Shown here: positions 46,958-56,687 of the stretch, piece by piece
How positions within the stretch are numbered: position 1 is the stretch's first letter
How the letters are laid out: each line of letters opens with the position of its first letter
NCBI RefSeq assembly: GCF_024723255.1
Contig: NZ_JANIAC010000004.1
Location: forward strand, 248,001-312,000
Source of the DNA: Aestuariibaculum sp. M13
GTDB lineage: Bacteria > Bacteroidota > Bacteroidia > Flavobacteriales > Flavobacteriaceae
Length of the DNA stretch: 64,000 nucleotides
Direction of reading: 5' to 3'
Position numbers and translations under genes: made by a program
Notes under the pieces: generated by a model
What the model saw: only the letters and a program-made list of their open reading frames with translations
Databases searched by the model: none
Told to the model about the DNA's origin: nothing

Positions 46958-47062
46958 ATGAATTCAAATAAACTATCAATACTTTATATATTAGAAAAAA
47001 ATAAAATTAGGGTGATGCAGATCACAATTGTAGTCAATAACCGCTATTTAAATGCATTTTAG
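46958..47062 (+). pseudogene. Possible N-terminal stub of a tyrosine integrase
   Basis: A 34-codon frame beginning MNSNKLSILYILEKNKI resembles the start of the arm-DNA-binding domain of Bacteroidota tyrosine integrases (typically ...SILFYLKKNKI...). It then degenerates (RVMQITIVVNNRYLNAF, stop). No catalytic domain follows, as the next gene lies on the other strand. Its place 142 bases after the second tRNA-like element is where an integrase would be expected in an integrated element. The rest of the gap 46619-47136 holds the ATACG repeats, tRNA-like element and terminator; nothing else was seen. Confidence 0.42.
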
Positions 47063-47136
47063 GAGGTGCTTTAAGTAGTTGTACCCGTTTTTTTATGCTG
47101 AAATTTTGTGATAATAAATACTAACTAGAAATAATT

Positions 47137-48552
47137 TTATTCAGAAATAGTAATAATTACCCTTTTGTATCTCGTTAATGAAGGGGAGCCCGAATCGGTA
47201 ACCTCACAAATCATATGAAATGTATCGCCGGATTGTGCGTCCTTTGGTAAGATAAATTTTGTAATTGAAGATTGAGTTTTTGGAATAGTTTCTTGACCAG
47301 AATATGTATTCGCTTCTGTGTAATTCCACCAGGTTATATGGAGATCATCATTATCAGGGTCGAAGGATTTGGATGCATCTAGTTTTATTTTGGACCCCGC
47401 TTTAGTAGTAATGTTTAAAGGGGTGTTTTTTAAATTTACTATAGGATGGTGATTTGCAGAATTATAATCGTTCACACACCAATCGGCCCTTGCGGCAAAA
47501 TCATTTTGAACATGTTCTAGCCACATCCATAAGGGTTTAAAATATTTGTTTCTTACAGTTACCTTATTTGAAACTGTGTCATGCTCCATTTTTTTAGACC
47601 AACTGTTATGTATACTTCTTTGTCCTTCAGGATATGTTGTTTCAGAATCGGGTAGGAGGTCCATCCAAACATTATTCCTTACTTTCGTATAACGACCTCC
47701 CCAACCACCAAAGTCTGGAGACTCGGTGCTTCTGAGTCCATTCGGTATATTATGGAGAAATGCAGGGGTATCTCCTTCGGCATTAAAAGCGCCATGGTTG
47801 TTTTCATAGGCATCACATAAAGCACCGTGATTGGTTAAAATGTTTTCTTCCATCCATTTTGATTCGAAATAGGATTTTATGTCATCAGGAAGCACTTTAT
47901 GCCATATGTAAGCCATACAATCAAATTGATCTGAAATTATCGTGGTTATCTTTAAATGTTCCCAGTTAGGCCTAATGTAGTTCTGATAAGTTTCATCTTG
48001 TTCCCAAATTAGAAAAAGACGTGTTTTTTTAGCGATTTCACTCATGCGCTCTGGGTGGTCTTCCTGAATTATTTTTAAAGCTCTGGAAATCGTATTGCAA
48101 CCTCCCCATGCCTGGAGCCATATGGGGCGTTTATCGGTGTTGTCTAGTAAAACACTGGCTATTAGTTTGGCGCCATCGGTACGAAGGTAGTCTTCTCCAA
48201 TCTCATTTATGTTACCAACTTTCCATTTGCTTAAAAGGTATTCTGGACTAGGATAATTTGAGTCGTGTAAGAGTAAATTGTTATAAACTTTAGCATATAA
48301 ATTTATATAATCTTTAATCCAATTAACATCATGAAACGCATGCCATCCTTCACCACCAACCCAATGGAATTGCGAACTACTATTTATTATGCCTTCAATG
48401 TCAAACTCGTTGGAGGTTAATAAAAACCGAACCATAGAAGCTCTGTCATCAGCTTCTCCATCAGTAGTTACAATAACTCTTGGCTTTTCATTTTGACTAT
48501 AAGTAGAAGAATAGCTTAATAGGGTTAGAATTAATATAATAATATGTTTCAT
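47137..48552 (-). CDS. DUF1593 protein, nucleoside-hydrolase-like fold
   Basis: A 471-aa exported protein with a signal peptide ending STYSQ (residue 19). VIVTTDGEADDRASMVRFLL carries the Asp-rich metal site of the nucleoside-hydrolase fold, and IWLQAWGGCNTISRAL and LFLIWEQDET are further DUF1593 features. The C-terminal 100 residues form an Ig/cadherin-like sandwich (KLDASKSFDPDNDDLHITWW). DUF1593 proteins recur in polysaccharide-utilisation clusters and have been described as cellulose-binding or glycan-related; the reaction is not established. It lies 26 bases downstream of the GH2 gene on the same strand, so they probably share a transcript. Confidence 0.88.
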   Translation of the reverse strand: MKHIIILILTLLSYSSTYSQNEKPRVIVTTDGEADDRASMVRFLLTSNEFDIEGIINSSSQFHWVGGEGWHAFHDVNWIKDYINLYAKVYNNLLLHDSNYPSPEYLLSKWKVGNINEIGEDYLRTDGAKLIASVLLDNTDKRPIWLQAWGGCNTISRALKIIQEDHPERMSEIAKKTRLFLIWEQDETYQNYIRPNWEHLKITTIISDQFDCMAYIWHKVLPDDIKSYFESKWMEENILTNHGALCDAYENNHGAFNAEGDTPAFLHNIPNGLRSTESPDFGGWGGRYTKVRNNVWMDLLPDSETTYPEGQRSIHNSWSKKMEHDTVSNKVTVRNKYFKPLWMWLEHVQNDFAARADWCVNDYNSANHHPIVNLKNTPLNITTKAGSKIKLDASKSFDPDNDDLHITWWNYTEANTYSGQETIPKTQSSITKFILPKDAQSGDTFHMICEVTDSGSPSLTRYKRVIITISE

Positions 48553-48578
48553 AGATATTATTTGAGTCTCAAGTAATA

Positions 48579-51500
48579 TTAGATCTTAAATATTTTAAAA
48601 AGTTTTGTAAAACCTTCAGATTGGACTTTAACAAGGTACATTTGTGAGGTGTATAAATTTAATATTATTTCATTTGAGCTACTCGAAAATTGTTTTATTT
48701 TTCTTCCAACCAGATCGTAAACACTAATTTGGGTTAATGTGCCATTGGTTTTAATAGTGAATTTTCCAGATTGAGATACTGTAGGATAAATTAAAAAATC
48801 AGGATTCCATGTTGTAGTTGACAATGGTACGTTTTTGGCTCTGAAGGCTATAGTTTCGGCAGTCATGATGCCTTTATAAATATTAAATTCATCAATAGAA
48901 CCAATCCATGTCGCATCATTGGCATATCCACTTTTGCATAAATAGACCAAGGTATTATCGAGTAATTGAATGGAATTATGGGATGCCAGAGTTTTTTGAT
49001 CGATTAATATACCGTTAATATACCAAGAGATGTTTTCTTGGTCTATCTTACTAATTAAATGATATGTTTTTCCATCGTTCAGTACAGCTCCATTTACTCT
49101 AGTTTCATTGTTCCAGGGTGCATTGAAATTACCACAAGATATAGCCGTACTACTTTGCCCTCCATTAATCAGAGTGGTATAATAATGATTGGTTCCAAAA
49201 GACCCGGTTGTATTTCCAAAATAGCTTAACATGGTGAATGCAGCATTATTTAATCCTGCAGTAACGAAAGATTCAATAGTAATGGATGGGTATGTGTTTA
49301 TTTCAATATCATTACCAGGTAGATTAATAAAATCGCCTTGATTATAAGTAGTGTATAATCCATTTTCAATTGCTCCGCCAAAAATTACTCCATCTGCATT
49401 GCCGACAGTGTCATTAGCTGTCCCGTCATTAAAAGGGTATGAATGCATTAGTGTACAATTATCAACATCAACAATATATTTAATAGTATGTTCACTCGAT
49501 TCAAGACCGTCCTCAGAGTTTATGGTTATAGTTAGGGTTCCATGATCTTCTATATTGATGGTTCCGATTCCGGATAAGTTAGTGTTTGGGTCTTCGGCTG
49601 TAGCATCAATATTGACTGAAGTTGTGCCTACAGGTAATAAAACATGATGCTCAGTTAAACTTGGATCGAATTGCTTAACAAAACCATTTTCGTCTGATAT
49701 AGAAAGGCTTGTTAAGTTTAAATTGTTACGCTTGAATGAAGGCACATAGATCCCTCCTGTTATAACACCGTGGTTGTTATTGGTCATGTCAACGGCCTGA
49801 GACTTATTGGGTAAATCGAAATGCCAATACCCAATAAGGTTGGCTTCGTCACCTTTTAAAACTTTAAGGGCATTAGCCTCTATCGTTTCATAGGTAAGTT
49901 CTGTATTCCATACACGTACTTCATCAATTATACCTTTAAATGCGCGATCAGTACCAACATTGTCGAATCCTATATAGACATTGCTCGCAGAATAATCTAC
50001 CGCAATATTAACATCATTTTGTGAGGTTTCAATACCATCTAAATAAATGCGACGTGAATTACTATTTACAACAAACGCGATATGATGCCATTGGTCGGGT
50101 GCTGCTTGCCCGGGACTGATACCATCCCAGTCATCAGACGAATTACTCATACCTATGATGTTATTATTATCCAGATACTGAATACCTCCATTGTCATTGT
50201 TTGCAGGATTTCTTCCAAATAATAATCCAGAACGAGAGGTTTGTGAGCCTTCAGGTTTAAACCAGACTTCCATAGTAAAAGGCAAAGAATTGAGTTCTAG
50301 CCGTGAAATTTTGATGTTACTATTATAACCATTGCCTCCAGGTAAATACATGGCAAAGTTGGTACCATCCACTTCTTGTATATTAACAATATAAATTTCG
50401 GTTGTATTTCCATCAGGGGAGGTAACTTCTAGATTAACGTTGGCAACACCGTTTACTAAAGTAGCAGTACCGTTTCCTAATACTGTAGCACTTGAAGCTG
50501 TTGGTATGCCTGTTACATCAATACTAGTTGTGCCTTGAGCGACATAGACGGTATATTCTTTTATTGCAGGATCAAAAATAGGATCTAGAGCTGATACAGA
50601 AAGTTCTATATTATCTAAGGTTGCAGCCATTAATTCTGCAGAGCCTACTTTTAGGGTAATATCACTACCGTTTCCATCACTTTTAACAACAACCAAAGCT
50701 CTACCTTTCCAGGTTTTCCTTGTTGAAGCCATGTAATAATCGATGTCTTGAAGATTGGCATTATCAACTCCAATAATTTCTCCGCCGCCTTCAACTACGA
50801 AAGTCAGTCTTTCATCTGTATTAGGTTGAATATTTCCTTCAGCATCTGTTAGTTCAACGGTTATATAAACTAGATCTTGTCCATCGGCTTGTATGTCAGG
50901 TCTATCTGCAGTAAGCTTAATTTTGGTAGCTTCACCAGCAGTTTTTAAAATGGTTGTCTCAACTTCGTTACCATCTTCAACTCCAACAGCTTTTAATGTA
51001 CCTGGTTGATAAGGCAGTGTAAATACTGTTTTAAATTCCTCATTAATGCTTGTGTTTTTTTCTCCAATAAGGACATCGTTTAAGTATAAACGTACCTTAG
51101 GGTATTTTGAATAGATTTCCACATCAATATTTAGTCCTTCGTAACCATCCCAAGTCCAACTTTCCCAAGTAGGCCAAACAGACCAAGAGGTTTCGTGAAT
51201 CTCTCTACCGTCTAGAGGAGCTGGTTCCTTAACAGCCATATATAATTTTCTGTTATCATTATATAACATTTCGCGGTAATAGGAAATAGGTTTTCTATGA
51301 CCAATAAGGTCAATATCCCCACAATAGGCACCATGCCAGGGAAAGTGATTCGCATCCCAATGTTCTCCAGGAGTATCTCCCGTATAGTAGTAACGTCCAA
51401 TACCGGATTCGCCGAGGTAATCCATCGCTGTCCAAACAAAATCACCTAGAATATAGCTGTGTTGCTGTGACATATTCCAGTTGTAAAACGCATCTTTAGG

Positions 51501-53060
51501 GTAAGATTCTGATTGAAAGATGATTCTATCTGGAACACGTTGATGGTCTGCTTCTGCTTCGTGCATCTGGTAATTGTAACCGCAAACATCATGCTCTGCC
51601 ATAAGTGGGTCAAATATTTCCCAACCTTGTCCCCAAGTGGTCATAGCAGAGGATACAGGGCGTGTTGTATCTACCTCTTTAACTGCATTAGATAACATTC
51701 TTGCTGTGTTTACAGCATCTGTAGAGGTACGTTCAATAATTTCATTACCAATACTCCACATGATAATAGATGGGTGGTTTTGGTCGCGACGTACCATATC
51801 CTGTACATCTTGAATAGCCCACTGATCAAAGAACATAGCATAATCGTAAGTTGTTTTACTTACACGCCAGCCATCAAAAGATTCGTCAATAACCAGTAGG
51901 CCAATACGATCACAGGCGTCGAGAAAAGCCTCGGAAGGCGGGTTGTGTGCTGTGCGAACGGCATTAAATCCGGCAGATTTTAGTAATTCTGCTTTTCGTT
52001 CTTCAGCTCTATTATAAGCTTTGGCGCCTAAACAGCCGTTGTCATGATGTACGCAGCCGCCGTTAATTAACATAGGTTCGCCATTAAGTAAAAATCCATT
52101 TTCAAGACTAAAGTCAATAGAACGTATACCAAAGGTGTGTTTTGTTTCGTCTAGAACGACATTGCTTTCAAGGACTTGTATTGTGGCTTTGTATAAATTG
52201 GGATCATCTGTAGACCATAAAAACGGATTATTAACGACTATAGTTTGTTCTACAGTTTGCTCAGAATTTGCCGCTATTTGTATATTACTTTCAGTTGAAC
52301 CTTCGCCTTCAATTTGAGATGATAAAACAACGTTTTTTGTAGTGTTCGTGGTATTTTTTACTAATGTTTTTATATTTACTGTTGCTTGAGAAGCACTTAC
52401 ATTAGTTGTTTTGATTGAAGATTCCCAGTGAGGGACTTGAACATTTCCTTTTGCTAAAAGCCAAACATTTCTGTAAATACCAGAACCGCTATACCAGCGG
52501 CTGTTTTTGTGTTGTGAATTGTCAACACGAACAGATATCGTATTGTTTCCGGTTATGTTAAGGTAGGCGGTAAGGTCGTAATAGAATGAAGAGTATCCAT
52601 AAGGACGGTTGCCTAAGGAAACACCATTTATATATACATCAGAGTTCATGTAAACACCTTCAAAATAGATAGAAATTTGTTTGTTCTGCCATTCTGCCGG
52701 AACTTGAAAATGTTTTTGATACCAACCTGTGCCGGCTGGAAAATAACCGCCATCATTACCCATAGGGTTGCCTGCAGAGGTTTTTCCTTCAATACTATAA
52801 TCATGTGGTAAATTAACAGCTCTCCACGCTGCATCATTAATAGGAGTGGATTCATCAATTTGAAAATCACCTAATTGAAATTTCCATTCAAAGTTAAATA
52901 ATTGCTTCCATGACGTATCAATATTTTGGCCAAGGGTGGTGTTTATAGTAATTTCGGTAACAGGAAGACTGTTAGTTTGAGCTTGTATCGATAGAAATGA
53001 AACTAAAAGGAAGATAATGGTAAGGCAAATTATTTTTGATAATTTCTTAGAGATTTTCAT
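48579..53060 (-). CDS. Multidomain GH2 beta-galactosidase-like enzyme with LamG domains and T9SS signal
   Basis: A secreted enzyme of about 1493 aa. The frame opens at 53093, but those codons overlap the upstream gene's terminator, so ATG 53060 (or 53063) is preferred. In open-frame numbering: signal peptide to about 39; GH2 sugar-binding domain 50-215; Ig-like domain to 325; catalytic barrel with acid/base Glu451 (WSIGNE) and nucleophile Glu529 (FQSESYP); DUF4982-like domain 625-715; Big-like domain 720-815; cadherin-like sandwich 825-905; LamG 910-1085; second cadherin-like domain 1125-1210; second LamG 1215-1400; T9SS sorting domain 1420-1504 (LIYPTVSQSGKFTIKTNG). Likely a beta-galactosidase; other GH2 activities are possible. 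Confidence 0.92.
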   Translation of the reverse strand: MKISKKLSKIICLTIIFLLVSFLSIQAQTNSLPVTEITINTTLGQNIDTSWKQLFNFEWKFQLGDFQIDESTPINDAAWRAVNLPHDYSIEGKTSAGNPMGNDGGYFPAGTGWYQKHFQVPAEWQNKQISIYFEGVYMNSDVYINGVSLGNRPYGYSSFYYDLTAYLNITGNNTISVRVDNSQHKNSRWYSGSGIYRNVWLLAKGNVQVPHWESSIKTTNVSASQATVNIKTLVKNTTNTTKNVVLSSQIEGEGSTESNIQIAANSEQTVEQTIVVNNPFLWSTDDPNLYKATIQVLESNVVLDETKHTFGIRSIDFSLENGFLLNGEPMLINGGCVHHDNGCLGAKAYNRAEERKAELLKSAGFNAVRTAHNPPSEAFLDACDRIGLLVIDESFDGWRVSKTTYDYAMFFDQWAIQDVQDMVRRDQNHPSIIMWSIGNEIIERTSTDAVNTARMLSNAVKEVDTTRPVSSAMTTWGQGWEIFDPLMAEHDVCGYNYQMHEAEADHQRVPDRIIFQSESYPKDAFYNWNMSQQHSYILGDFVWTAMDYLGESGIGRYYYTGDTPGEHWDANHFPWHGAYCGDIDLIGHRKPISYYREMLYNDNRKLYMAVKEPAPLDGREIHETSWSVWPTWESWTWDGYEGLNIDVEIYSKYPKVRLYLNDVLIGEKNTSINEEFKTVFTLPYQPGTLKAVGVEDGNEVETTILKTAGEATKIKLTADRPDIQADGQDLVYITVELTDAEGNIQPNTDERLTFVVEGGGEIIGVDNANLQDIDYYMASTRKTWKGRALVVVKSDGNGSDITLKVGSAELMAATLDNIELSVSALDPIFDPAIKEYTVYVAQGTTSIDVTGIPTASSATVLGNGTATLVNGVANVNLEVTSPDGNTTEIYIVNIQEVDGTNFAMYLPGGNGYNSNIKISRLELNSLPFTMEVWFKPEGSQTSRSGLLFGRNPANNDNGGIQYLDNNNIIGMSNSSDDWDGISPGQAAPDQWHHIAFVVNSNSRRIYLDGIETSQNDVNIAVDYSASNVYIGFDNVGTDRAFKGIIDEVRVWNTELTYETIEANALKVLKGDEANLIGYWHFDLPNKSQAVDMTNNNHGVITGGIYVPSFKRNNLNLTSLSISDENGFVKQFDPSLTEHHVLLPVGTTSVNIDATAEDPNTNLSGIGTINIEDHGTLTITINSEDGLESSEHTIKYIVDVDNCTLMHSYPFNDGTANDTVGNADGVIFGGAIENGLYTTYNQGDFINLPGNDIEINTYPSITIESFVTAGLNNAAFTMLSYFGNTTGSFGTNHYYTTLINGGQSSTAISCGNFNAPWNNETRVNGAVLNDGKTYHLISKIDQENISWYINGILIDQKTLASHNSIQLLDNTLVYLCKSGYANDATWIGSIDEFNIYKGIMTAETIAFRAKNVPLSTTTWNPDFLIYPTVSQSGKFTIKTNGTLTQISVYDLVGRKIKQFSSSSNEIILNLYTSQMYLVKVQSEGFTKLFKIFKI

Positions 53061-53075
53061 CATTTTTTGGAGATA

Positions 53076-53110
53076 AAAACTCCTCAATCTCAAAATAATT
53101 GAGGAGTTTT
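53076..53110 (-). terminator. Rho-independent terminator after the galactose-binding-like gene
   Basis: AAAACTCCTCAAT pairs perfectly with ATTGAGGAGTTTT around 9 bases. On the minus strand it lies 37 bases after the gene at 53147-54346 and 16 bases before the preferred GH2 start. Confidence 0.8.
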
Positions 53111-53146
53111 AAAATGTGCAATGTTAACTTTATTTAAAAAGAGATG

Positions 53147-54346
53147 TTATTTTACAATTAATTTTGATGTGGCTTTATCGTTAACTTTTACGATATAAAT
53201 ACCAGAATTTAAATTTTGGTTTACCTCAATTGTTTTGGAAGTAGGAACAAAATTTTGATTAAACACTTCTTTTCCTAAAATGCTATATATTTTTATGTTA
53301 ATTTTTGATCCAACACTTGAGCCATTTAAGGTTACTTTAAAGCTTTTTCCATTTAATGGATTAGGGTATAATGAATAAGTGTTTTTGATTTCTGAATTTT
53401 GAGTAGATAAGGTTGCGGTATTACCCCAGAACTCTAATTCTGCGATTTCACCGAAAGAGTCACCTCTTATCGGATACCAATATACATAACGGTAAAGACC
53501 TGTATCAGAAATTACTTGCTCGGTTAATGTGCCTCCTAATCCATCTGCTTCGCCCCAATCTAAAGTCGCTAAAACGGTATAATCGTTAAAAATATCTGGA
53601 CCATTTGATCCACGTACTTCACATTTGGTCATACGATATTCATTTCCATTTGGTCGAGGGGCGTATTTCCAACTGCTTAATTGTGCACCCATTCCTTCGC
53701 CAAAGTCATAACCAATAAAACTAATACCAGATGGAGGTGAATCAACTACAGTATTAAAATTCTTATCAAATGCATTTGTTTTTAAATTGTTTACACCATC
53801 CCAAGAGCCATCATGTCCAATAAGGTCTCCAGTTGCCTCTCCATTTGAATCGTGAAATTCAAGTTCTGAAACACTGGCATACCCCCAAGATGGGGAATAC
53901 CAGTATATAAAACGATAGCTAGGTCCCGGGCCTATTGCTACATCTGTTAGAATTCCTATTGCTGGAGCAGAAGTTATAGTATGTAGAGTTACATAATTGT
54001 TCAGGTAATTGGGGTCATTTGATGCGCGTAATTCGGAGTTAACCATACGGTTCACATGATTTGCATCCGGAGCATATTTAAAATTAGTTAGTACAATGCC
54101 CGTCTCTCCGTAATCATAGCCTATAAAACCTGCGCCCTCTGCGGAACTTCCCCAAGTATTTAAATCACCATCAATCGCACGATCCTTACCACAAGAGGTA
54201 CAATTGTTATAGGTCTCTTCGAACCCGATTAGAGTTCCCGAGATTTTACTTTGGGCGTGTAGAATGCTTAATGAACAAAGCATAAGCATGATTAACAAAG
54301 GAACTTGCTTACTTGTAATTTGATAATAGTGTAATTGTTTTTTCAT
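53147..54346 (-). CDS. Secreted protein with two galactose-binding-like repeats and T9SS signal
   Basis: A 399-aa secreted protein. After the signal peptide (to about residue 31) come two homologous repeats, about 35-168 (DRAIDGDLNTWGSS, GFIGYDYGETGIVLTNFKYA, YRFIYWYSPSWGYASVSELE) and about 175-312 (NAFDKNFNTVVDSP, SFIGYDFGEGMGAQLSSWKY, YRYVYWYPIRGDSFGEIAEL). The pattern resembles F5/8-type or NPCBM-like carbohydrate-binding sandwiches. There is no catalytic domain. The C-terminus (YSLYPNPLNGKSFKVTLNG to SGIYIVKVND) is a T9SS sorting domain, so it is surface-displayed or released. A role as glycan-binding helper for the neighbouring GH2 and GH29 is inference. Confidence 0.82.
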   Translation of the reverse strand: MKKQLHYYQITSKQVPLLIMLMLCSLSILHAQSKISGTLIGFEETYNNCTSCGKDRAIDGDLNTWGSSAEGAGFIGYDYGETGIVLTNFKYAPDANHVNRMVNSELRASNDPNYLNNYVTLHTITSAPAIGILTDVAIGPGPSYRFIYWYSPSWGYASVSELEFHDSNGEATGDLIGHDGSWDGVNNLKTNAFDKNFNTVVDSPPSGISFIGYDFGEGMGAQLSSWKYAPRPNGNEYRMTKCEVRGSNGPDIFNDYTVLATLDWGEADGLGGTLTEQVISDTGLYRYVYWYPIRGDSFGEIAELEFWGNTATLSTQNSEIKNTYSLYPNPLNGKSFKVTLNGSSVGSKINIKIYSILGKEVFNQNFVPTSKTIEVNQNLNSGIYIVKVNDKATSKLIVK

Positions 54347-54432
54347 AATAATTAAAATTTAAAATGGTTAATAGATTGTTTAGTTCTCCATTTTTACACT
54401 TATTAGGTTTAGTTTGGTCTGGTAAATTGGGG

Positions 54433-54801
54433 TTATAACACGAATTCAGTTTCATCTTTATCTTCTACTAGATTGTAAATATTTAAGTCTCGGTTTGTGT
54501 TGGTTATATGTTGGTTGTCAAACATTAAATCGAGTGCTTTGTCTATTTCCTTAATGAGTAATGTTCTTGCTTCCTTTTTTGATATTTCTGCTGGCTTACC
54601 GGTAATGTACTTGTCTGAACATGAAAATCTTTTAAGTTTGTTTTTTTTCGAGTCATCAACTAAGTCAATAGATATTCCATAAATTTCTTTTGAAACTGAA
54701 TGTTTTGTTTCTTGATTAGGCAAATGTTGTCCAATCATTAAATTCTTACCATTCAACTTTTTCCCTTTTGCAATATCCCATTCAAACATTATTATTTTCA
54801 T
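54433..54801 (-). CDS. Small hypothetical protein
   Basis: A 122-aa protein that I do not recognise. It has no signal peptide or membrane segment, so it is probably cytoplasmic. It is Lys- and Asp-rich, opens MKIIMFEWDIAKGKKLNGKN and contains a helical stretch EISKKEARTLLIKEIDKALD. ATG at 54801 is the likely start, with a second ATG five codons in (54789). It sits alone between two secreted-protein genes on the same strand, about 86 bases upstream of one and downstream of the GH29 terminator, so it may have its own promoter. Base composition matches the neighbours. Confidence 0.55.
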   Translation of the reverse strand: MKIIMFEWDIAKGKKLNGKNLMIGQHLPNQETKHSVSKEIYGISIDLVDDSKKNKLKRFSCSDKYITGKPAEISKKEARTLLIKEIDKALDLMFDNQHITNTNRDLNIYNLVEDKDETEFVL

Positions 54802-54999
54802 ATTGAAAGCATTCTTATAAATTAATTGCTCATTTCCCTTTATCTGAAACGTTTTCTCAATATTAGTATTAGATTCTTAAAAGGACCGTCTGAAATTCAT
54901 CAAGAGAGATTTACAAATCAGTCAAATGGATTTTTAAAGGGGTGGTGTAATTTTTATGCAAGGTTTAACATAATAGGTTAAGCAAGGAATGGAAAAATG

Positions 55000-55031
55000 A
55001 AAACCCTCTATATTTTATGATATGAGGGTTT
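55000..55031 (-). terminator. Terminator-like hairpin after GH29
   Basis: AAAACCCTC (55000-55008) pairs with GAGGGTTT (55024-55031), with further inner TATA/ATAT pairing. On the minus strand it follows the GH29 stop by 40 bases. The rest of 54802-55070 shows nothing else. Confidence 0.65.
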
Positions 55032-55070
55032 AGGGCAATGGAAATTAAATGATTAGATGTTTACAATATG

Positions 55071-56687
55071 CTATTGAATTTTAAATACTAAAGGCGCTAT
55101 TAATTTTTGGTTTTCAGTTAATTCAATAATTAATCCATCTGAAGAGAAATTAAAGGATTTAATATCCCCTCCAAGAAGTTGTACATTTCGATTATTAATT
55201 TGTAAATACGGGTTTTTGGTGGATAGTGATTTGATTTTTATAGGGATATTGTTTTCGGGCAGTTCCATAATAATGGCAAACAGGGCATCGCCTTTTTTAG
55301 TAAATCTGACATCCTTATCTGTATAGGGAATGCCTTGTTCTTCATTGAAGCCTTGTTCTTTTAATGGATTAGAACGTTCAGTTTTTGGACCTTCTCCATA
55401 AATATGCCATGGTCTGGTGTCATAAATGCATTCACTATTAATATCCATCCATTTTGTAATATCTTCTACAATTTTTAATTCATGTTCGTCGATGGATCCA
55501 TCTCCTCTTATAGGTATACTTAACAGAAGATTTCCGTTTTTACTAACAATATCAACCAGCATTTGGGTTACTGTTTTGGCCGATTTATAGCTATTACTAT
55601 TATATATCTCTCTGTCGTAATGCCATGCCCCGATGCAAGTACAGGTTTGCCATGGCTTATCCTGAATATCATTCGGTGCACCACGTTCTACGTCCCAAAC
55701 CATGCATTCTTTTTGTTGATCGCTTAAGATTTTACCAAATAAAACAGCTTCTAATTTACCTTGATGTTGTTTCATGTTTGAGTTATAATAATGGGCAGCA
55801 ATATCTAAACCAACATTGCTAAAGGGCCATAGGGGGAGTGCAGTATCATCAAAATAGATTAAATCGGGTTGAAATTGGTCTATCATATCTATGGTACGAT
55901 TGTAAAAATTTGTGCAATACTCTTTTGTAGGTATACTAGATCCATGATTCCAATCCCACTGTTCCATAATGCTGTTTAAGTCTTCACTGTTTGTGCTTAA
56001 ATCATGATTTTGAGCATAAAGGTTTTGTGGGTCAAGACCTTCCCACCATTGCCCTATGCCATCTTCTTTTGTTAGGGTTCCGTCATAAGGGATTCCTTTA
56101 TATTTCCCTTCGCTGTCGCTCATTTGAGATGTTTCATACCATCTCCAGGCATGGGATGAATGGATGCTAACACCAAAAGGTAATCCATTATTTTTAGCGG
56201 CTTGTTTCCATCCTGTTAGGATATCTTTTTTAGGGCCTACTGCAACAGAATTCCATTTTTGGTATTTACTATCCCATAAATCTAGGTTATCATGATGGTT
56301 TCCCATAGCAAAAAAGTAACGAGCACCAGCACGTTTATAAAGAGCAACCAGTTTTTCTGGATTCCATTTTTCGGCTTTCCATTCATTGATAACATCTTTA
56401 AAACCAAATTTAGACGGATGTCCATATTGTTTAATATGCGAATTATATTGCCAATGTCCCTGGCTATACATGTGTCTGCCATACCAATCTCCCGATTCAG
56501 GCTGACATTGAGGCCCCCAATGTGCCCATATTCCAAATTTGGCATCTCTAAACCATTCAGGAGTTTCATAGTGTTGTAAGGAGCTCCAGTTCGGTTCAAA
56601 TGTATTTGTGTCTGGTTTTTTTTGAGTTTGATCTTTACATGAGGTTATGCTAATGATGAGCGAGATGGTAATTATTAAGTTTTTCAT
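55071..56687 (-). CDS. GH29 alpha-L-fucosidase, lipoprotein
   Basis: A 538-aa family-29 glycoside hydrolase that should remove alpha-L-fucose. A lipoprotein signal (LIITISLIISITSC, Cys17) is present. The barrel shows WFRDAKFGIWAHWGPQC, GARYFFAMGNHHDNLDLWDS, and the nucleophile Asp280 in DLIYFDDTALPL. KNGNLLLSIPIRGDGSID is the conserved strand near the end of the barrel, and the C-terminal 90 residues form a beta-sandwich. Length and order are normal for the family. It is divergent from the 1042-aa enzyme gene across 219 bases. Confidence 0.93.
   Translation of the reverse strand: MKNLIITISLIISITSCKDQTQKKPDTNTFEPNWSSLQHYETPEWFRDAKFGIWAHWGPQCQPESGDWYGRHMYSQGHWQYNSHIKQYGHPSKFGFKDVINEWKAEKWNPEKLVALYKRAGARYFFAMGNHHDNLDLWDSKYQKWNSVAVGPKKDILTGWKQAAKNNGLPFGVSIHSSHAWRWYETSQMSDSEGKYKGIPYDGTLTKEDGIGQWWEGLDPQNLYAQNHDLSTNSEDLNSIMEQWDWNHGSSIPTKEYCTNFYNRTIDMIDQFQPDLIYFDDTALPLWPFSNVGLDIAAHYYNSNMKQHQGKLEAVLFGKILSDQQKECMVWDVERGAPNDIQDKPWQTCTCIGAWHYDREIYNSNSYKSAKTVTQMLVDIVSKNGNLLLSIPIRGDGSIDEHELKIVEDITKWMDINSECIYDTRPWHIYGEGPKTERSNPLKEQGFNEEQGIPYTDKDVRFTKKGDALFAIIMELPENNIPIKIKSLSTKNPYLQINNRNVQLLGGDIKSFNFSSDGLIIELTENQKLIAPLVFKIQ

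Noticed and set aside
53061-53093. Upstream start of the GH2 gene
   Set aside because: These codons overlap the terminator of the preceding gene; the signal peptide begins at the Met pair 53063/53060.
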